From the NCBI RefSeq assembly GCF_002803155.1, contig NZ_NNBP01000041.1, forward strand, positions 1-64,000: a DNA stretch of 64,000 nucleotides, in the 5' to 3' direction. How positions within the stretch are numbered: the first letter of the stretch is position 1; every line of letters begins with the position of its first letter. This document shows, piece after piece, positions 35,304 to 44,234 of the stretch. Under the pieces are notes generated by a model that ran no database searches, had not been told where the DNA came from, and saw only the letters and a program-made list of their open reading frames with translations. A program made the translations under genes and the position numbers. Source of the DNA: Streptomyces sp. CB02959. GTDB lineage: Bacteria > Actinomycetota > Actinomycetes > Streptomycetales > Streptomycetaceae.

Positions 35304-35561
35304 CGTTCTGGCCCTTTCGTTCAGCGCGACACGAAAGCCGAACCGGACAGCGGCACCGCCCTGAACTGGGCGGGACGACGTAGAAGCGGGCCGGCAGCGG
35401 TGAGCCGTCCGCGTGATCGAAACTCCTGCACGCGGTGGTCATCCGATGCTTGCTGTAGCCCGCACGCGATTGCCGCCGGCCAGCCGACCGGCTGATCACC
35501 AAGCGAACCTCAGCGACCGTCCCGCGGCAAGTCGGGGCCAACATGTTTGAACCGTCAACTA

Positions 35562-35858
35562 CTAGGATTCGGCATGTCCCCGCGTGTGCGGCAGCTCGTC
35601 GACGAGCGCGACCGCGGGGCGGCGCTCGAGGACGGCATCGAGATCCAGCTCACTGAACGACGTACCACGGTATGCGCGGTGCTCCCGCGGCAGTATCTCC
35701 AGCCCGTCGAGCTTCTCCTCGGTGTGCGGCCGGCCGTGGCACTCGGCGTACGCCACCACCACGTCCGTGCCGCGCCGCGCGGCGACTCCCTCGTCCAGCA
35801 TCCGGTAGGTCTTGCCGACCCCCGGAGCCGCCCCGAGAAACACCTTGAGCTTTCCTGG
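35562..35858 (-). pseudogene. kdpD: KdpD N-terminal fragment
   Basis: About 95 residues of the cytoplasmic domain of the potassium sensor kinase KdpD: G-K-L-K-V-F-L-G-A-A-P-G-V-G-K-T (Walker A), M-L-D-E-G, V-V-A-Y-A-E-C-H-G-R-P and V-A-L-V-D-E-L-P-H-T. The sequence ends at a stop after H-A-E-S, without the USP, membrane and kinase domains. It points away from the kdpB/kdpC pieces; see the inversion finding. Confidence 0.85.
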
Positions 35859-35861
35859 CTG

Positions 35862-35981
35862 CTCGGCGCCACCCCCGGCGTCGTCGAGCACGGCCTGTTC
35901 CCTCCGACTCTGGTCGCCGACGTGTTCGTCGCCCGCGGCGACTCAGTCAAGCACCACAATCATGCCAAGCCCGGAGCCTGA
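35862..35981 (+). pseudogene. rpiA: RpiA C-terminal fragment (half of a split gene)
   Basis: In the plus frame L-G-A-T-P-G-V-V-E-H-G-L-F-P-P is followed by V-F-V-A-R-G-D-S-V. This is the C-terminus of ribose-5-phosphate isomerase A. The rest of the protein is encoded about 1 kb away on the other strand (36872-37420). Undoing an inversion between 35.86 and 36.89 kb puts the two halves back in one frame order. Confidence 0.8.
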
Positions 35982-36017
35982 GAAACGTGCAGCACGGTGT
36001 GACCGTGGTGCACCGCA

Positions 36018-36189
36018 GTGGCGCGCACCGCGTTGCAATCCTTCCCCGCCAACTACCCCCGGCGGGGCTACAAAGGCCCGATCCTCCGCTCGGATCGGCA
36101 ACGCGGTTCCCCCTCGGCTCGCCGCACACCTGCTGGCACCGCACGTTCGCGTGCCGTTGAACCCCGACGGCTTCACCCCAGCCGCCTAA
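36018..36189 (+). pseudogene. C-terminal fragment of a C5-cytosine DNA methyltransferase
   Basis: A-L-Q-S-F-P-A-N-Y-P-R-R-G in one frame and, after a frameshift, R-I-G-N-A-V-P-P-R-L-A-A-H-L-L in another. These are the last conserved motifs (IX-X, with I-G-N-A-V-P-P) of a DNA cytosine methyltransferase. The stop overlaps the first codon of the KdpB fragment (TAATG). Catalytic motifs are gone. Confidence 0.7.
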
Positions 36190-36698
36190 TGCCACTGACC
36201 GACGCCCCCGCCCTCGCCCAGGCGGACGTCGGCGTCGCCATGAACACCGGCGCCTCCGCCGCCAAAGAGGCCGGCAACATGGTCGACCTCGACTCCAATC
36301 CCACCAAACTCATCGAGATCGTCGAGATCGTCGAGATCGGCAAGCAACTCCTCATCACCCGCGGTGCGTTGACCATCGTCTCCATCGCCAATGACGTCGC
36401 GAAATACTTCGCGATCATCCCGGCCATGTTCGCCGGCGTCTATCCGGGCCTGGACCGTCTCAACATCATGCGGCTGCACAGCCCGACCTCCGCGATCTCG
36501 TCAGCGATCGTCTTCAACGCCCTGATCACCGTCACGCTGATCCCGCTCGCGCTGCGCGGCGTGCGCTACCGCCCCTCTTTGGCCGCCAAGCTGCTGAGCC
36601 GCAACATCTGGCTGTGCGGACTGGGCGGCCTGGTCCTGCCGTTCCTCGGCATCAAACTGATCGACCTCCTCATCCAGTTCGTCCCCGGTCTGCGCTGA
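36189..36698 (+). pseudogene. kdpB: KdpB C-terminal fragment
   Basis: The last about 169 residues of the potassium-pumping P-type ATPase KdpB: D-A-P-A-L-A-Q-A-D-V-G-V-A-M-N-T-G, K-E-A-G-N-M-V-D-L-D-S-N-P-T-K-L, I-A-N-D-V-A-K-Y-F-A-I-I-P-A-M-F, then three membrane helices. The phosphorylation domain is missing. A nine-base duplication (36312-36339) makes I-E-I-V-E-I-V-E-I-G-K instead of the normal I-E-I-V-E-I-G-K. Confidence 0.88.
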
Positions 36699-36717
36699 AG
36701 GAGACGACGACCCCACG

Positions 36718-36890
36718 ATGCGTACCCACGGCCTCCCGCCCGCCCTCCGGCAGCATCTGACGGCCCTGCGGATACTGCTGGTCTTCACCGTGCTGACCGG
36801 CCTCGCCTATCCCCTGCTGGTCACCGCCATCGCCCAGACCGCGTTCCCCCAAAAGGCCAACGGCTCCCTCATCACGCCCGACGGGGGACC
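36718..36890 (+). pseudogene. kdpC: KdpC N-terminal fragment
   Basis: Starts at ATG 36718, 19 bases after kdpB and behind a GAAGGAG site. It encodes R-I-L-L-V-F-T-V-L-T-G-L-A-Y-P-L-L-V and P-Q-K-A-N-G-S-L-I, the membrane anchor and beginning of KdpC. At about 36890 it runs into the antisense of rpiA. The periplasmic domain is missing. Confidence 0.85.
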
Positions 36891-37420
36891 GTCGCCAGGC
36901 CCGCGACGTCGTCGACGGCACCCTGGTAGTCCGCGATAACGCCGCCGTCGGGGCTGCGTGGCGCGTCGCGCAGGGTGACCGGGTGGAGCAGGCGCATGGT
37001 CGCGGCCAGCCCGAACTCGAGCAGCTCGAGCGGGACCGGCGGGTGCAGCGCTGTCACTTGTTTGCTCGAGTCGGCGACCGCGACGAAGCGGTCGGCGGCC
37101 GCCGCGACAATCTTCTCCCTGGTGTGCGCGGCGCCGCCGCCCTTGACGAGCCAGCCGTCCGGCGCTATCTGGTCCGCACCGTCAATCGTGATGTCGAAGC
37201 GGTCGATGCTGCCGAACGGTTCGACCCGCAGGTCGAGCGCCAGGGCCGCCTCCTCGGTCCGCGGCGACGTCGCGACACACCGCAGTGACAGACCGCGGCG
37301 GGCCAGCGCAGGCAGGAGGTAGGCGACGGTCGAGCCGGTGCCGAGGCCGACGGTCATGCCGTCCTCTACGAGCTCGGCCGCAGCCTCGGCGGCACGTTGC
37401 TTCTCAAGCTCGACGTTCAC
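36872..37420 (-). pseudogene. rpiA: Ribose-5-phosphate isomerase A, N-terminal part (split gene)
   Basis: Residues 1-176 are RpiA-like: V-G-L-G-T-G-S-T-V near residue 24, D-I-T-I-D-G-A-D-Q-I near residue 76, and L-V-K-G-G-G-A-A-H-T-R-E-K-I-V, which carries the catalytic region. After D-V-A-G-L-A (about 36894) the frame continues only six unrelated residues to a stop, while the true C-terminus is found inverted at 35862-35981. It lacks the last about 40 residues, so activity is doubtful. The gene is 69 bases upstream, in the minus direction, of nothing else intact and lies next to the HAD/ppgK/tkt block, where an isomerase would fit functionally. Confidence 0.85.
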
Positions 37421-37489
37421 GGTCCTCCTCCTTGACCAGGCCGGGTCTCAGACTCAGGGCGGCCAGGCCCGGGCATGCGGTGACGCGGG

Positions 37490-38293
37490 TCATAGGATGA
37501 ACTGCTCGACCGCCTTCGCGAAGCCCTCCTCCTCGTTGCTCGTCGTCACCCGCCTCGCCGCGCGCTGGACCTCGTGGCTGGCGTTGCCCATCGCGATGGA
37601 TAGTCCCGAGTGGGCGAACATCAGTACGTCATTGGGCATGTCGCCGATCGTGGCGATCTGTTCGGGGGGAATCCGGAGCTTGGCGGACCAGTACTTGACG
37701 ACACCGCCCTTGTTGGCCTGCGGATGGGTCACATCGAGGTAGTAGGGCTGCGAGCGGGCGGCCGAGACATGGTCGCCGAACTGCGCGCGAGCTGCGACCG
37801 CGGCCGCCTCGACGACCTGGTGGTCATCGCTGACCCCGACGACCTTGGCGGTGCCCTGCTCGAGCCCGTCGAAGCCGGGAACGGGCGTGGGCGCGAACTG
37901 CACCGTCCAGCTCTCGCGATCCACGTGCGGCCCCTTCACGTCGCGGACGTACCAGTCGGCGCCCCGGTAGATCCAGACGCTGAGGCCGAACGACTCCATC
38001 AGCGCGACGACCGGGGCCACCACCTCCGTGGGAATGACCTGCTGCTCGACAACGGTCATATCCGGGTTGACGATGAGACCACCGTTGAAGGCGGCGAGTT
38101 CAGTGGTCAGTGCCAGGGGCTCGATGATCATGGACATGCCGCGGGGTGGTCGCCCGCTGGTCACCGCGAAGAGGACGCCGGCGTCGTAGAGCTTGTGGAC
38201 CGCCCGGACGGCGCGGTCGGTGAGGACCTTGTCGCTCGTGACCAAAGTGCCGTCGACGTCGGCAAGAAGCAGGCGGATCGGGCGGGTTGGCAT
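37490..38293 (-). CDS. Cof-type HAD-superfamily phosphatase
   Basis: A 267-residue protein from the ATG at 38293, behind a GGAGG site. HAD motif I is L-L-A-D-V-D-G-T-L-V near the N-terminus, motif II is in A-V-T-S-G-R-P-P-R, and motif III/IV is in A-T-I-G-D-M-P-N-D-V-L-M-F. The inserted C2 cap between motifs II and III is typical of Cof/sugar-phosphate phosphatases. The frame extends to 38416 but without conserved sequence. It is divergent from ppgK, and a role in dephosphorylating sugar phosphates fits the pentose-phosphate neighbourhood. Confidence 0.85.
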   Translation of the reverse strand: MPTRPIRLLLADVDGTLVTSDKVLTDRAVRAVHKLYDAGVLFAVTSGRPPRGMSMIIEPLALTTELAAFNGGLIVNPDMTVVEQQVIPTEVVAPVVALMESFGLSVWIYRGADWYVRDVKGPHVDRESWTVQFAPTPVPGFDGLEQGTAKVVGVSDDHQVVEAAAVAARAQFGDHVSAARSQPYYLDVTHPQANKGGVVKYWSAKLRIPPEQIATIGDMPNDVLMFAHSGLSIAMGNASHEVQRAARRVTTSNEEEGFAKAVEQFIL

Positions 38294-38419
38294 CACGCCT
38301 CCGTAAGCTCTGGTCGCGGCCGGTTTCCGGAAGTCGCGGGAGGTTACTGTCGCGGCTGGCATGAGTCGTATTCGCGTTCCTCTCGAACGGAGAGGAAGGT
38401 CAATGCCAGGGCGCACAAT

Positions 38420-38560
38420 GCTTGGGTATACCCCTTATTCTTCGATATAACCCGATTAAGAGTGATGTAGCGAATATAAGGGATATGTGCTAATGTTAAT
38501 TTTTGTATGGGGAATTTCTTACGGGGTTTGACGTCCAATATTTACACAACACATTTTTGG
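38420..38560. promoter_or_regulatory. AT-rich divergent promoter region upstream of ppgK
   Basis: About 140 bases with many AT tracts (ATATAACCCGATTAAG, AATATAAGGG, GTTAATTTTTGTATGG, CCAATATTTACACAACAC). These stand out sharply from the surrounding GC-rich DNA. The region lies between the divergent HAD phosphatase and ppgK genes, so promoters for both and regulator sites are expected. The exact -10/-35 elements are not assigned. Confidence 0.5.
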
Positions 38561-38584
38561 GCCAGCCCCTGAGGGGAGCGGGCG

Positions 38585-39358
38585 GTGGTGCAGGAAGGTC
38601 TGGACAAGGCGGCCCAGGTGCTGGGGGTCGACATCGGCGGGACCGGTATCAAGGGAGCGCCGGTCGACCTCGAGTTCGGCAGCCTCATCGGTGAGCGGGT
38701 CCGGATCCCGACCCCGCATCCGGCGACCCCGGAGGCAGTCGCGGACGTGGTCGTGCAGGTGCTCTCCCGGATCGGCGTCCCAGGACCGGTCGGGCTGACG
38801 CTCCCGGCCGTCATCCGGGGCGGCAAAGTCCAGACGACGGCCAATATCGATCCGGCCTGGATGGAGACGGACGCGGCCCAGCTCTTCGCACGAGCGACCG
38901 GCCGCGACGTGAGGGTGGTGAACGACGCCGACGCGGCCGGGATCGCCGAGATGCGCTTCGGCGCAGGCAAGGGACGCAAGGGCGTCGTCGTGATGGTGAC
39001 GCTCGGCATCGGTATCGGCAGCGCCGTCTTCTCCGACGGGTACCTGGTGCCCAACAGTGAGCTGGGACACCTGCCGCTGCACCACGGGGATGCCGAGGAC
39101 TGGGCCGCGGAGTCAGTGCGCGAGCACGACGACCTGTCCTGGAAGAAATGGGCGCACCGTCTGGAGAGGTATCTCGAGCTCGTCCAGCGGCTGCTGTGGC
39201 CCGACCTGATCGTCATCGGCGGCGGCGTCAGCAAGAAGGCCGACAAGTTCCTGCCGTACATCGAGCTCAGGACCGAGATCGTGCCGGCGCAGCTGTTGAA
39301 CGATGCGGGCATTGTCGGCGCGGCGCTCTTCGCCCCGGCCGGGAAAGCTCAGCCTTAG
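38585..39358 (+). CDS. ppgK: Polyphosphate glucokinase
   Basis: Phosphorylates glucose with polyphosphate (or ATP) in the cytoplasm. The 257-residue protein starts at GTG 38585 after a GAGGGGAG site. It has V-L-G-V-D-I-G-G-T-G-I-K-G (phosphate loop), V-V-N-D-A-D-A-A-G with the catalytic Asp, L-G-I-G-I-G-S-A-V-F, E-L-G-H-L-P and I-V-I-G-G-G-V-S-K. W-K-K-W-A near residue 185 matches the actinobacterial PPGK group rather than other ROK sugar kinases. It is first in the plus-strand pentose-phosphate operon and supplies its glucose-6-phosphate. Confidence 0.9.
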   Translation: MVQEGLDKAAQVLGVDIGGTGIKGAPVDLEFGSLIGERVRIPTPHPATPEAVADVVVQVLSRIGVPGPVGLTLPAVIRGGKVQTTANIDPAWMETDAAQLFARATGRDVRVVNDADAAGIAEMRFGAGKGRKGVVVMVTLGIGIGSAVFSDGYLVPNSELGHLPLHHGDAEDWAAESVREHDDLSWKKWAHRLERYLELVQRLLWPDLIVIGGGVSKKADKFLPYIELRTEIVPAQLLNDAGIVGAALFAPAGKAQP

Positions 39359-39411
39359 TCTGCCGCGCTCTCGATATGAGCGCAGGGGCAGTACCTTCAG
39401 GGAGGCTCGCA

Positions 39412-41478
39412 TTGAGCAGCAACGACCTGGCAACCCTTTCCGTCAACACGATCCGCACGCTGTGCATGGACGCCATCCAGGCGGCCGACTCCGGCCATCC
39501 GGGGACGCCGATGGGGATCGCCCCGGTCGCGTACACGCTCTGGCAACGCTTCCTGCGCTTCGACCCGGCCGACCCGATCTGGCCCAACCGCGACCGTTTC
39601 GTGCTGTCGGAAGGACACGCCTCCGCGTTGCTCTGGTCGCTGTTGCACCTCACCGGCGTGCAGGCCGTCGACCCCGACTACGAGGTCCTCGGCCGACCCG
39701 CCGTGAGTCTCGACGACCTCAGGACGTTCCGCCAGCTCGGCTCGCACTGCCCCGGGCACCCGGAGTACCGGTGGACCAGCGGCGTGGAGACCACGACCGG
39801 CCCGCTCGGCCAGGGCGTTGCGACCTCGGTCGGGATGGCGATCGCCGGGCAGTGGCTCGCCGCCCGGTACAACCGCGACGACTTCACCGTCTTCGACTTC
39901 GACGTGTACGCGATGGCCGGCGACGGCTGCATGATGGAGGGGGTCTCCTCGGAGGCTGCCTCGCTCGCGGCCCACCAGCGGCTGTCGAACCTTTGCTGGA
40001 TCTACGACTCCAACCGGGTCACGATCGAGGGCCACACCGACATCACGTTCACCGAGGATGTGGCGGCCCGGTTCATCGGCTACGGCTGGAACGTCACCAC
40101 CGTGGCCGACGCCAACGACCTCGAAGCGGTGGCCCGCGCGCTGCACACCTTCAAGTCCGAGAATGAGCGCCCGACACTCGTCGTGGTGCACAGCCACATC
40201 GGTTACGGGTCACCGGTCGAGGACACCGCCAAGGCGCACGGCGCGCCGTTCGGCGTGGAGGGCGTCAAGTCGACCAAGCGGTTCCTCGGGATGCCGGAAG
40301 ACAAGGACTTCTTCGTTCCCGGCGGCGTCTACGAGCACTTCGCCGCAGGAGTCGGCACGCGCGGTCGCGAAGCCCGGACGGGCTGGGAGGCTCGAATCGA
40401 GGCATACCGAACTACCTATCCCGAGCTCGCCGACGAGCTGGTGCGTATCCAGCGGCGTGAGCTGCCGGAGGGCTGGGAGTCGGCGCTGCCGACTTTCCCG
40501 GCCGACCCCAAAGGCATCGCCAGCCGTGAATCCAGCGGCCAGGTGCTCAACGCGCTTGCCCAAGCCGTGCCGTGGGTGCTTGGCGGGTCGGCGGACCTTT
40601 CGCCGTCGACCAAGACCAACCTCATGTTCTCCGGCGCCGGCGATTTCCAGGCCGATGACCGCTCGGGGCGCAACCTCCACTTCGGGATCCGCGAGCACGC
40701 CGCCACCGCGATCACGAACGGGATGGCGCTGACCAAACTGCGCTCGTACTGGTCGGGGTTCTTGATCTTCTCGGACTACGCACGCGGCGCGATCCGGCTT
40801 TCAGCGCTGATGGAGATCCCGGTCGTGCACATCTTCACCCACGACTCGATCGGGGTCGGCGAGGACGGTCCCACCCATCAGCCGGTCGAGCAGCTTGCGT
40901 CGCTGCGCGCGATGCCGGGGCTGCTGGTGTTTCGCCCGGCCGACGCGAACGAGGTCGTCGAGACGTGGCGGGTCGTCGCCGCGCTCAGGCACGAGCCGGC
41001 GGTGCTGGTCCTTTCCCGTCAGGCACTGCCGACCCTCGACCGCTCCGAGATGGGGGCCGCATCCGGGGTGGCCAGGGGAGCCTATGTTCTGGTCGACGCG
41101 GCGGACGGCAAGCCCGACGTCATCCTGCTCGCCACCGGGTCGGAGGTGCAACTCGCGCTTGCGGCCCGTGACGAGCTCGCCGCCGAGGGCCTCGCGGCTC
41201 GCGTGGTCAGCATGCCCTGCTGGGAATTGTTCGACCGTCAGCCCAAGGAATACCGCGACTCGATCATCCCGCCCGGGGTCAGGGCCCGGGTCGCCGTCGA
41301 GCAGGCGGCGACTCTCGGCTGGGACCGTTACGTCGGCGACGGCGGCGCGGTCGTCGGCATGCACACGTTCGGGGCATCGGCGCCGCTCAAGATGCTGCTG
41401 ACCAAATTCGGCTTCACTCCCGAGAAGGTCACCCAGGTTGCCCGCGAGTGCGTGGCCGCCGGTAGGGAGCAGGCATGA
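39412..41478 (+). CDS. tkt: Transketolase
   Basis: Thiamine-diphosphate enzyme moving two-carbon units between sugar phosphates. It has 688 residues from the TTG at 39412, six bases after a GGAGG site. The N-terminus reads S-V-N-T-I-R-T-L-C-M-D, the TPP/Mg motif is G-D-G-C-M-M-E-G-V-S-S-E-A, and the pyrimidine domain has H-D-S-I-G-V-G-E-D-G-P-T-H-Q-P-V-E-Q. The C-terminal domain is complete. The open frame upstream to 39148 is antisense to ppgK reading and not used. Its stop overlaps the tal start (ATGA), so the two are coupled. Confidence 0.95.
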   Translation: MSSNDLATLSVNTIRTLCMDAIQAADSGHPGTPMGIAPVAYTLWQRFLRFDPADPIWPNRDRFVLSEGHASALLWSLLHLTGVQAVDPDYEVLGRPAVSLDDLRTFRQLGSHCPGHPEYRWTSGVETTTGPLGQGVATSVGMAIAGQWLAARYNRDDFTVFDFDVYAMAGDGCMMEGVSSEAASLAAHQRLSNLCWIYDSNRVTIEGHTDITFTEDVAARFIGYGWNVTTVADANDLEAVARALHTFKSENERPTLVVVHSHIGYGSPVEDTAKAHGAPFGVEGVKSTKRFLGMPEDKDFFVPGGVYEHFAAGVGTRGREARTGWEARIEAYRTTYPELADELVRIQRRELPEGWESALPTFPADPKGIASRESSGQVLNALAQAVPWVLGGSADLSPSTKTNLMFSGAGDFQADDRSGRNLHFGIREHAATAITNGMALTKLRSYWSGFLIFSDYARGAIRLSALMEIPVVHIFTHDSIGVGEDGPTHQPVEQLASLRAMPGLLVFRPADANEVVETWRVVAALRHEPAVLVLSRQALPTLDRSEMGAASGVARGAYVLVDAADGKPDVILLATGSEVQLALAARDELAAEGLAARVVSMPCWELFDRQPKEYRDSIIPPGVRARVAVEQAATLGWDRYVGDGGAVVGMHTFGASAPLKMLLTKFGFTPEKVTQVARECVAAGREQA

Positions 41479-42548
41479 ACGTAACCCAGGCGCTCCATGA
41501 GCAGGGCCAGAGCATCTGGCTGGACAACATCACCCGTTCGATGCTCGATACGGGCCAGATCCAGCACTACATCGACCAGTACTCGGTGACAGGGCTCACC
41601 TCCAACCCCTCGATCTTCGACAAGGCGATCGGCTCCGGTGACTACGACGACGCGATCCGCGCGAAGGCGGCGGGCGGACGCAAGGGCGAGGAGCTGTTCT
41701 TCGAGCTGGCCATCGAGGACCTGCAGCGGGCCGCCGACCTGTTCCTGCCCATCCACGAACGCACCGACGGCGTCGACGGCTGGGTCTCGCTGGAGGTCTC
41801 GCCACTGCTCGCCTACGACACGCAGCGAACGGTGGAGGCCGCCAAGGCGCTGCACGCCAGGGCCGACCGGCGCAACCTCTTCATCAAGATCCCCGGGACA
41901 CCCGAGGGGCTGCCGGCGATCGAGGAGGCCATCGCCTCGGGCGTTCCGGTGAATGTGACGCTGCTGTTCTCGGCAGACCACTACCGGGCCGCGGCTGACG
42001 CCTACCTGCGTGGCGTCGAGCGCCGGGTGGAGGCCGGCCAGGACCCCGCTGTCGGCTCGGTCGCGTCGGTGTTCATGTCACGCTGGGACGTGGCGGTCAA
42101 GGACACCGCACCGGCCGACCTCACCGACACCCTCGCCCTCGCCGTGGGCCTCGACGTGTACCGGACGTACCGCGAAGTGATGGGCTCACAGCGCTTCCAG
42201 CGCCTGGAGAACGCCGGCGCGCGAATGCAGCGGCTGCTCTGGGCCAGCACGAGGACGAAGGACCCGGCCGCCTCCGACACGCTTTACGTCCACGGTCTGG
42301 CCGCGCCGTTCACGATCGACACGATGCCCGACGACACCCTGAAGGCCTTCTTCGACCATGGCGAGATCGGAGAGACACTGCCGTCGGACGGGGGCGAATC
42401 CGAGGCAATACTGGCCCGCTTCGCGAGCGCGGGCGTCGACGTCAAGGCGCTTGCCGCCCATTTGCAGAGCGATGGCGCCAAGTCCTTTGTCGCGGCCTGG
42501 AACGACCTCATGGAGCGAATCGACGTGCAGAGCAAGGCCGTGGCCTGA
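41475..42548 (+). CDS. tal: Transaldolase
   Basis: Transfers dihydroxyacetone between sugar phosphates. 357 residues, ATG 41475 overlapping the tkt stop. Features: L-D-N-I-T-R near residue 17, T-S-N-P-S-I-F, the Schiff-base Lys in N-L-F-I-K-I-P-G-T-P-E-G (around residue 137), N-V-T-L-L-F-S, and V-A-S-V-F-M-S-R-W-D. Length and motifs fit the actinobacterial TalB-2 group. Confidence 0.95.
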   Translation: MNVTQALHEQGQSIWLDNITRSMLDTGQIQHYIDQYSVTGLTSNPSIFDKAIGSGDYDDAIRAKAAGGRKGEELFFELAIEDLQRAADLFLPIHERTDGVDGWVSLEVSPLLAYDTQRTVEAAKALHARADRRNLFIKIPGTPEGLPAIEEAIASGVPVNVTLLFSADHYRAAADAYLRGVERRVEAGQDPAVGSVASVFMSRWDVAVKDTAPADLTDTLALAVGLDVYRTYREVMGSQRFQRLENAGARMQRLLWASTRTKDPAASDTLYVHGLAAPFTIDTMPDDTLKAFFDHGEIGETLPSDGGESEAILARFASAGVDVKALAAHLQSDGAKSFVAAWNDLMERIDVQSKAVA

Positions 42549-42595
42549 CCTCGGCGCCGAGCGGCCGGACTGAACCCATCAGAGAGGAGCGAGCC

Positions 42596-44224
42596 ATGCC
42601 ATCGACCGCGCTGCGCGAGCGTTCTGCGTGGAAGGCGCTCGCGGACCATTACTCCGAGATCGCCGGGCGCCACCTACGCGAGCTGTTCGCCGCCGATCCG
42701 GGACGCGGCGAGCGGATGGCGGCAGAGGCCACCGGCCTGTACCTGGACTATTCGAAGAACCGGATCACCGACGAGACCTTGCGGCTGCTGCTCCGGCTCG
42801 CCGAGGAGTCGCGACTGCGCGAGCACATCGACCAGATGTTCGCCGGCGATCGGATCAACGTCTCAGAGCACCGGCCGGTGCTGCACGTGGCGCTGCGGAT
42901 GCCGAAGGAGTCCTCGCTCGTCGTCGGCGGGGTGGACGTCGTCGCGCAGGTGCACGAGGTGCTCGACCGGATGGAGGCGTTCGCGGACCAGGTCCGCTCG
43001 GGCGCCTGGAGAGGCGCCACCGGCAAGCCGATCCGCAACATCATCAACGTCGGCATCGGCGGCTCCGACCTCGGGCCCGTCATGGCCTACGAGGCGCTGC
43101 GACATTACAGCCGGCGCGATCTCACGTTCAGGTTCGTGTCCAACGTCGACTCGACGGACATCGTCGAGGCGACCCGTGATCTGGCCGCCGAAGAGACGCT
43201 GTTCATCATCGCCTCGAAGACGTTCGGGACGCTGGAGACGATGACCAATGCCCGCTCTGCGCGTGAATGGGTCCTGGCGCAGCTCGGTGACGAGGCGGCG
43301 GTCGCCCGGCATTTCGTGGCGGTGTCCACGAACGAGCAACGGGTCACCGAGTTCGGCATCGACACCGCGAACATGTTCGGCTTCTGGGACTGGGTCGGCG
43401 GGCGCTACTCGATGGACTCCGCGATCGGTCTCTCGACGATGCTCGCTGTCGGCCCCGACCATTACCGCGATCTCCTCGCCGGGTTCCACGCGATGGACAC
43501 GCACTTCCGCACCGCGCCGTTCGAACAGAACCTGCCGGTTTTGATGGGACTGCTCGCCGTCTGGTACGGCGATTTCTTCGGCGCCCAGACCGTCGGCGTG
43601 ATGCCCTATGACCAGTACCTGAAGCGCTTCCCGGCCTACCTGCAGCAGCTCACCATGGAGTCCAACGGCAAGCACGTGACGCTTGAGGGCGTGCCGGCGG
43701 ACTACCAGACCGGCGCGGTGTACTGGGGGGAGCCGGGGACCAATGGGCAGCACAGCTTCTACCAGCTGATCCACCAGGGCACCAAGCTGATCCCGGTGGA
43801 CCTGATCGGCTTCGGCAAGTCGCTCAACCCTCTCGGCAGCCACCACGACATCCTCTCGTCGAACGTCTTCGCCCAGGCCCAGGCACTGGGCTTCGGCAAG
43901 ACCGAGGACGAGGTGCGCGCCGAGGGGACGGCGCAGGACGTGGCGCCGCACCGGGTGATGGAGGGCAACCGCCCGACGAACGTGCTGCTGGCCGAGGTGC
44001 TCACCCCGTACCGGCTCGGCACGCTGGTCGCGCTCTACGAGCACAGCGTGTTCACCCAGGGGACGATCTGGGGCATCGACTCCTTCGACCAGTGGGGCGT
44101 CGAGCTCGGCAAGGTGCTTGCTGTCGCGATCATCCCGGAGCTCGAGAGCGCGACCGAGCCTGAGCTCGGCCACGACTCGTCCACGAACGCGCTGATCCGG
44201 CACTACCGCACGCTCAAGGACTAG
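42596..44224 (+). CDS. pgi: Glucose-6-phosphate isomerase
   Basis: 542 residues, ATG 42596 after a GAGAGGAG site. Signature blocks: N-V-G-I-G-G-S-D-L-G-P, S-K-T-F-G-T-L-E-T, Q-L-T-M-E-S-N-G-K, and G-E-P-G-T-N-G-Q-H-S-F-Y-Q-L-I-H-Q-G, which carries the catalytic Glu. Complete length. It links glucose-6-phosphate and fructose-6-phosphate and thus closes the oxidative and non-oxidative branches encoded here. Confidence 0.95.
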   Translation: MPSTALRERSAWKALADHYSEIAGRHLRELFAADPGRGERMAAEATGLYLDYSKNRITDETLRLLLRLAEESRLREHIDQMFAGDRINVSEHRPVLHVALRMPKESSLVVGGVDVVAQVHEVLDRMEAFADQVRSGAWRGATGKPIRNIINVGIGGSDLGPVMAYEALRHYSRRDLTFRFVSNVDSTDIVEATRDLAAEETLFIIASKTFGTLETMTNARSAREWVLAQLGDEAAVARHFVAVSTNEQRVTEFGIDTANMFGFWDWVGGRYSMDSAIGLSTMLAVGPDHYRDLLAGFHAMDTHFRTAPFEQNLPVLMGLLAVWYGDFFGAQTVGVMPYDQYLKRFPAYLQQLTMESNGKHVTLEGVPADYQTGAVYWGEPGTNGQHSFYQLIHQGTKLIPVDLIGFGKSLNPLGSHHDILSSNVFAQAQALGFGKTEDEVRAEGTAQDVAPHRVMEGNRPTNVLLAEVLTPYRLGTLVALYEHSVFTQGTIWGIDSFDQWGVELGKVLAVAIIPELESATEPELGHDSSTNALIRHYRTLKD

Positions 44225-44234
44225 GAGGCACCCC

